Positions 63,013 through 64,000 of a stretch of 64,000 bases of DNA are shown here, one piece after another; within the stretch, counting starts at the first letter, position 1, and every line of letters begins with the position of its first letter. The stretch covers positions 21,524,759 through 21,588,758 of the forward strand of contig OY783204.1 of the NCBI GenBank assembly GCA_963678705.1, given 5' to 3'. Position numbers and translations under genes: made by a program. This DNA is from Panorpa germanica (Eukaryota; Arthropoda; Insecta; Mecoptera; Panorpidae). A model generated the notes under the pieces. The model searched no databases and was not told where the DNA came from. It was given only the letters and a program-made list of their open reading frames with translations.

Positions 63013-63687
63013 TTTGCCCCTCCATGCCAATGTTTCTGAGGACGTCCTTGTATAACCATATGGTCTATCAAAACACTGCCTCTAAAATAATACATTTACA
63101 TCAATACAATAACAAAGAATTTTTATAAATAATGTATAATTAAATTTTTAATTAGGTTTCATTATATCATATTTTGTATAGTTTATTAAAAATATTTTCT
63201 GCTATTACTCTGATTGGTTATCATCCCATATAATAAATAATAACAGAGATTGATTTCATACGAATGTAAATTGATTAAATCCAATATGCATTGTTTTCTA
63301 TGTGAAACTTTTTAAAGCCGGTTCCAGACGATGCGGTGATAAACATTAAAATAGAAGTCGAAAACACCCTACTGACATAACATAGTCTGTTCCAGTGTGA
63401 GAGCAGCTGCAATAATATTTTGCATCAAAACAACCAATTTAACCATATAGTACCATGTTCTACTTTTAAGTTGGTAGTTGTTCATTTTGATTTATATCAT
63501 TTACAACTTCATCTTAGATAGAGTTTAATACTTCAAGTGATTCCATTCCATCCAGACTTATTGCTAAACTTAATGTTCAAATATATCTTTATAGTACAGT
63601 CTTTAAAATAAACTAGTTTAGTACCAGCACCAGCAGCTGCCAAATGCATCAGTTGTTATTTTGAGTAAAAACTTTGGAAATTGTTAA
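63013..63687. other. AT-rich intronic stretch, nothing recognised
   Basis: GCCGGTTCCAGACGATGCGG at 63317 looks like a transposon end, but no partner was seen. Confidence 0.4.
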
Positions 63688-63729
63688 GTGTCTGGTGTCT
63701 GGTGTCTGGTGTCTAGTGTCTAGAGACAC
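63688..63729 (+). repeat. Five 7-bp GTGTCTG-type tandem units closing in a hairpin
   Basis: GTGTCTG three times, GTGTCTA twice, then GAGACAC. The last unit and GAGACAC form a 6-bp stem, and CGCCGCGCCGCCG follows directly. Confidence 0.9.
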
Positions 63730-64000
63730 CGCCGCGCCGCCGTTAGCGCTGTACAGTGTTAATTAATGTAGAAACAAATTAAATAGTGATTAAAAGCCAG
63801 AGAAAACTTTATCTAAGTTGAAAAGAGAAGTTAATTTAAAATATCTTTGTTGTCAATGACTTGGGGAAACTTATTACAAATTAACATAAATATACGACTG
63901 TACATGGGCTTATGGATGTAATTTATGCAATAGTGTGTGTGTGTGTTAAACATTGCATGTTAAATACTATTGTATAAGCTACCACAAGTGATTGTCTCGG
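63730..64000. other. GC-rich spot then AT-rich sequence
   Basis: A 13-base CGCCGCGCCGCCG spot lies at 63730-63742. Short (GT)n at 63933-63945. No exon. Confidence 0.5.

Noticed and set aside
1-64000. CRISPR array, operon or prokaryotic defence system
   Set aside because: Sequence is eukaryotic and intronic; repeats are transposons, with no regular repeat-spacer pattern and no long ORFs.

Overview
This window is AT-rich animal DNA, almost certainly from an insect. The one secure host exon encodes half of an immunoglobulin domain of the Dpr family (defective proboscis extension response), a family of neuronal cell-surface proteins known from arthropods. The surrounding repeats (Tc1/mariner-, hAT- and PIF/Harbinger-like DNA elements, jockey/R1-like non-LTR retrotransposons, tRNA-derived SINEs) also fit an insect genome. 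I cannot name the order or species.

Layout. The Dpr exon lies on the minus strand at 36713-36923, with a good acceptor and donor. No other exon of the same gene is recognisable, so the window is best read as two very large introns around it: about 27 kb on the 5' side (36924-64000) and up to about 36.7 kb on the 3' side (1-36712). A weak second exon candidate lies at the extreme left edge (1-110, minus). The other short open frames are AT-rich chance frames or lie inside repeats.

The introns are a sink for transposable elements. From left to right: a broken mariner-type transposase (0.6-1.0 kb); a retroposon tail (2.4 kb); the first copy of a roughly 470-bp MITE family with ends like ATTCCCACTCA (4.4, 7.4, 11.8, 19.0, 25.6, 33.9 and 42.6 kb); a Harbinger-type MITE nested inside a mariner-type MITE (7.9-8.8 kb); LINE 3' ends (10.2, 15.3-16.0, 28.5, 42.8-43.4 kb); an (AT)n tract beside a strong hairpin (14.1 kb); a hAT MITE with an exact 8-bp target duplication (20.9 kb); two TTAA-flanked related elements in opposite orientation (35.6 and 50.8 kb); a MITE with long inverted ends (46.7 kb); a 5'-truncated LINE with an 11-bp target duplication inserted into an older LINE endonuclease fragment (59.5-60.3 kb); a SINE head (60.4 kb); and a second Harbinger-type MITE (61.4 kb).

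I found no operon, CRISPR array, prokaryotic system or undescribed multi-gene system. The sharpest observations are the element insertions whose boundaries and target-site duplications can be read directly, the apparent LINE-in-LINE nesting, and the Dpr exon in its giant introns.
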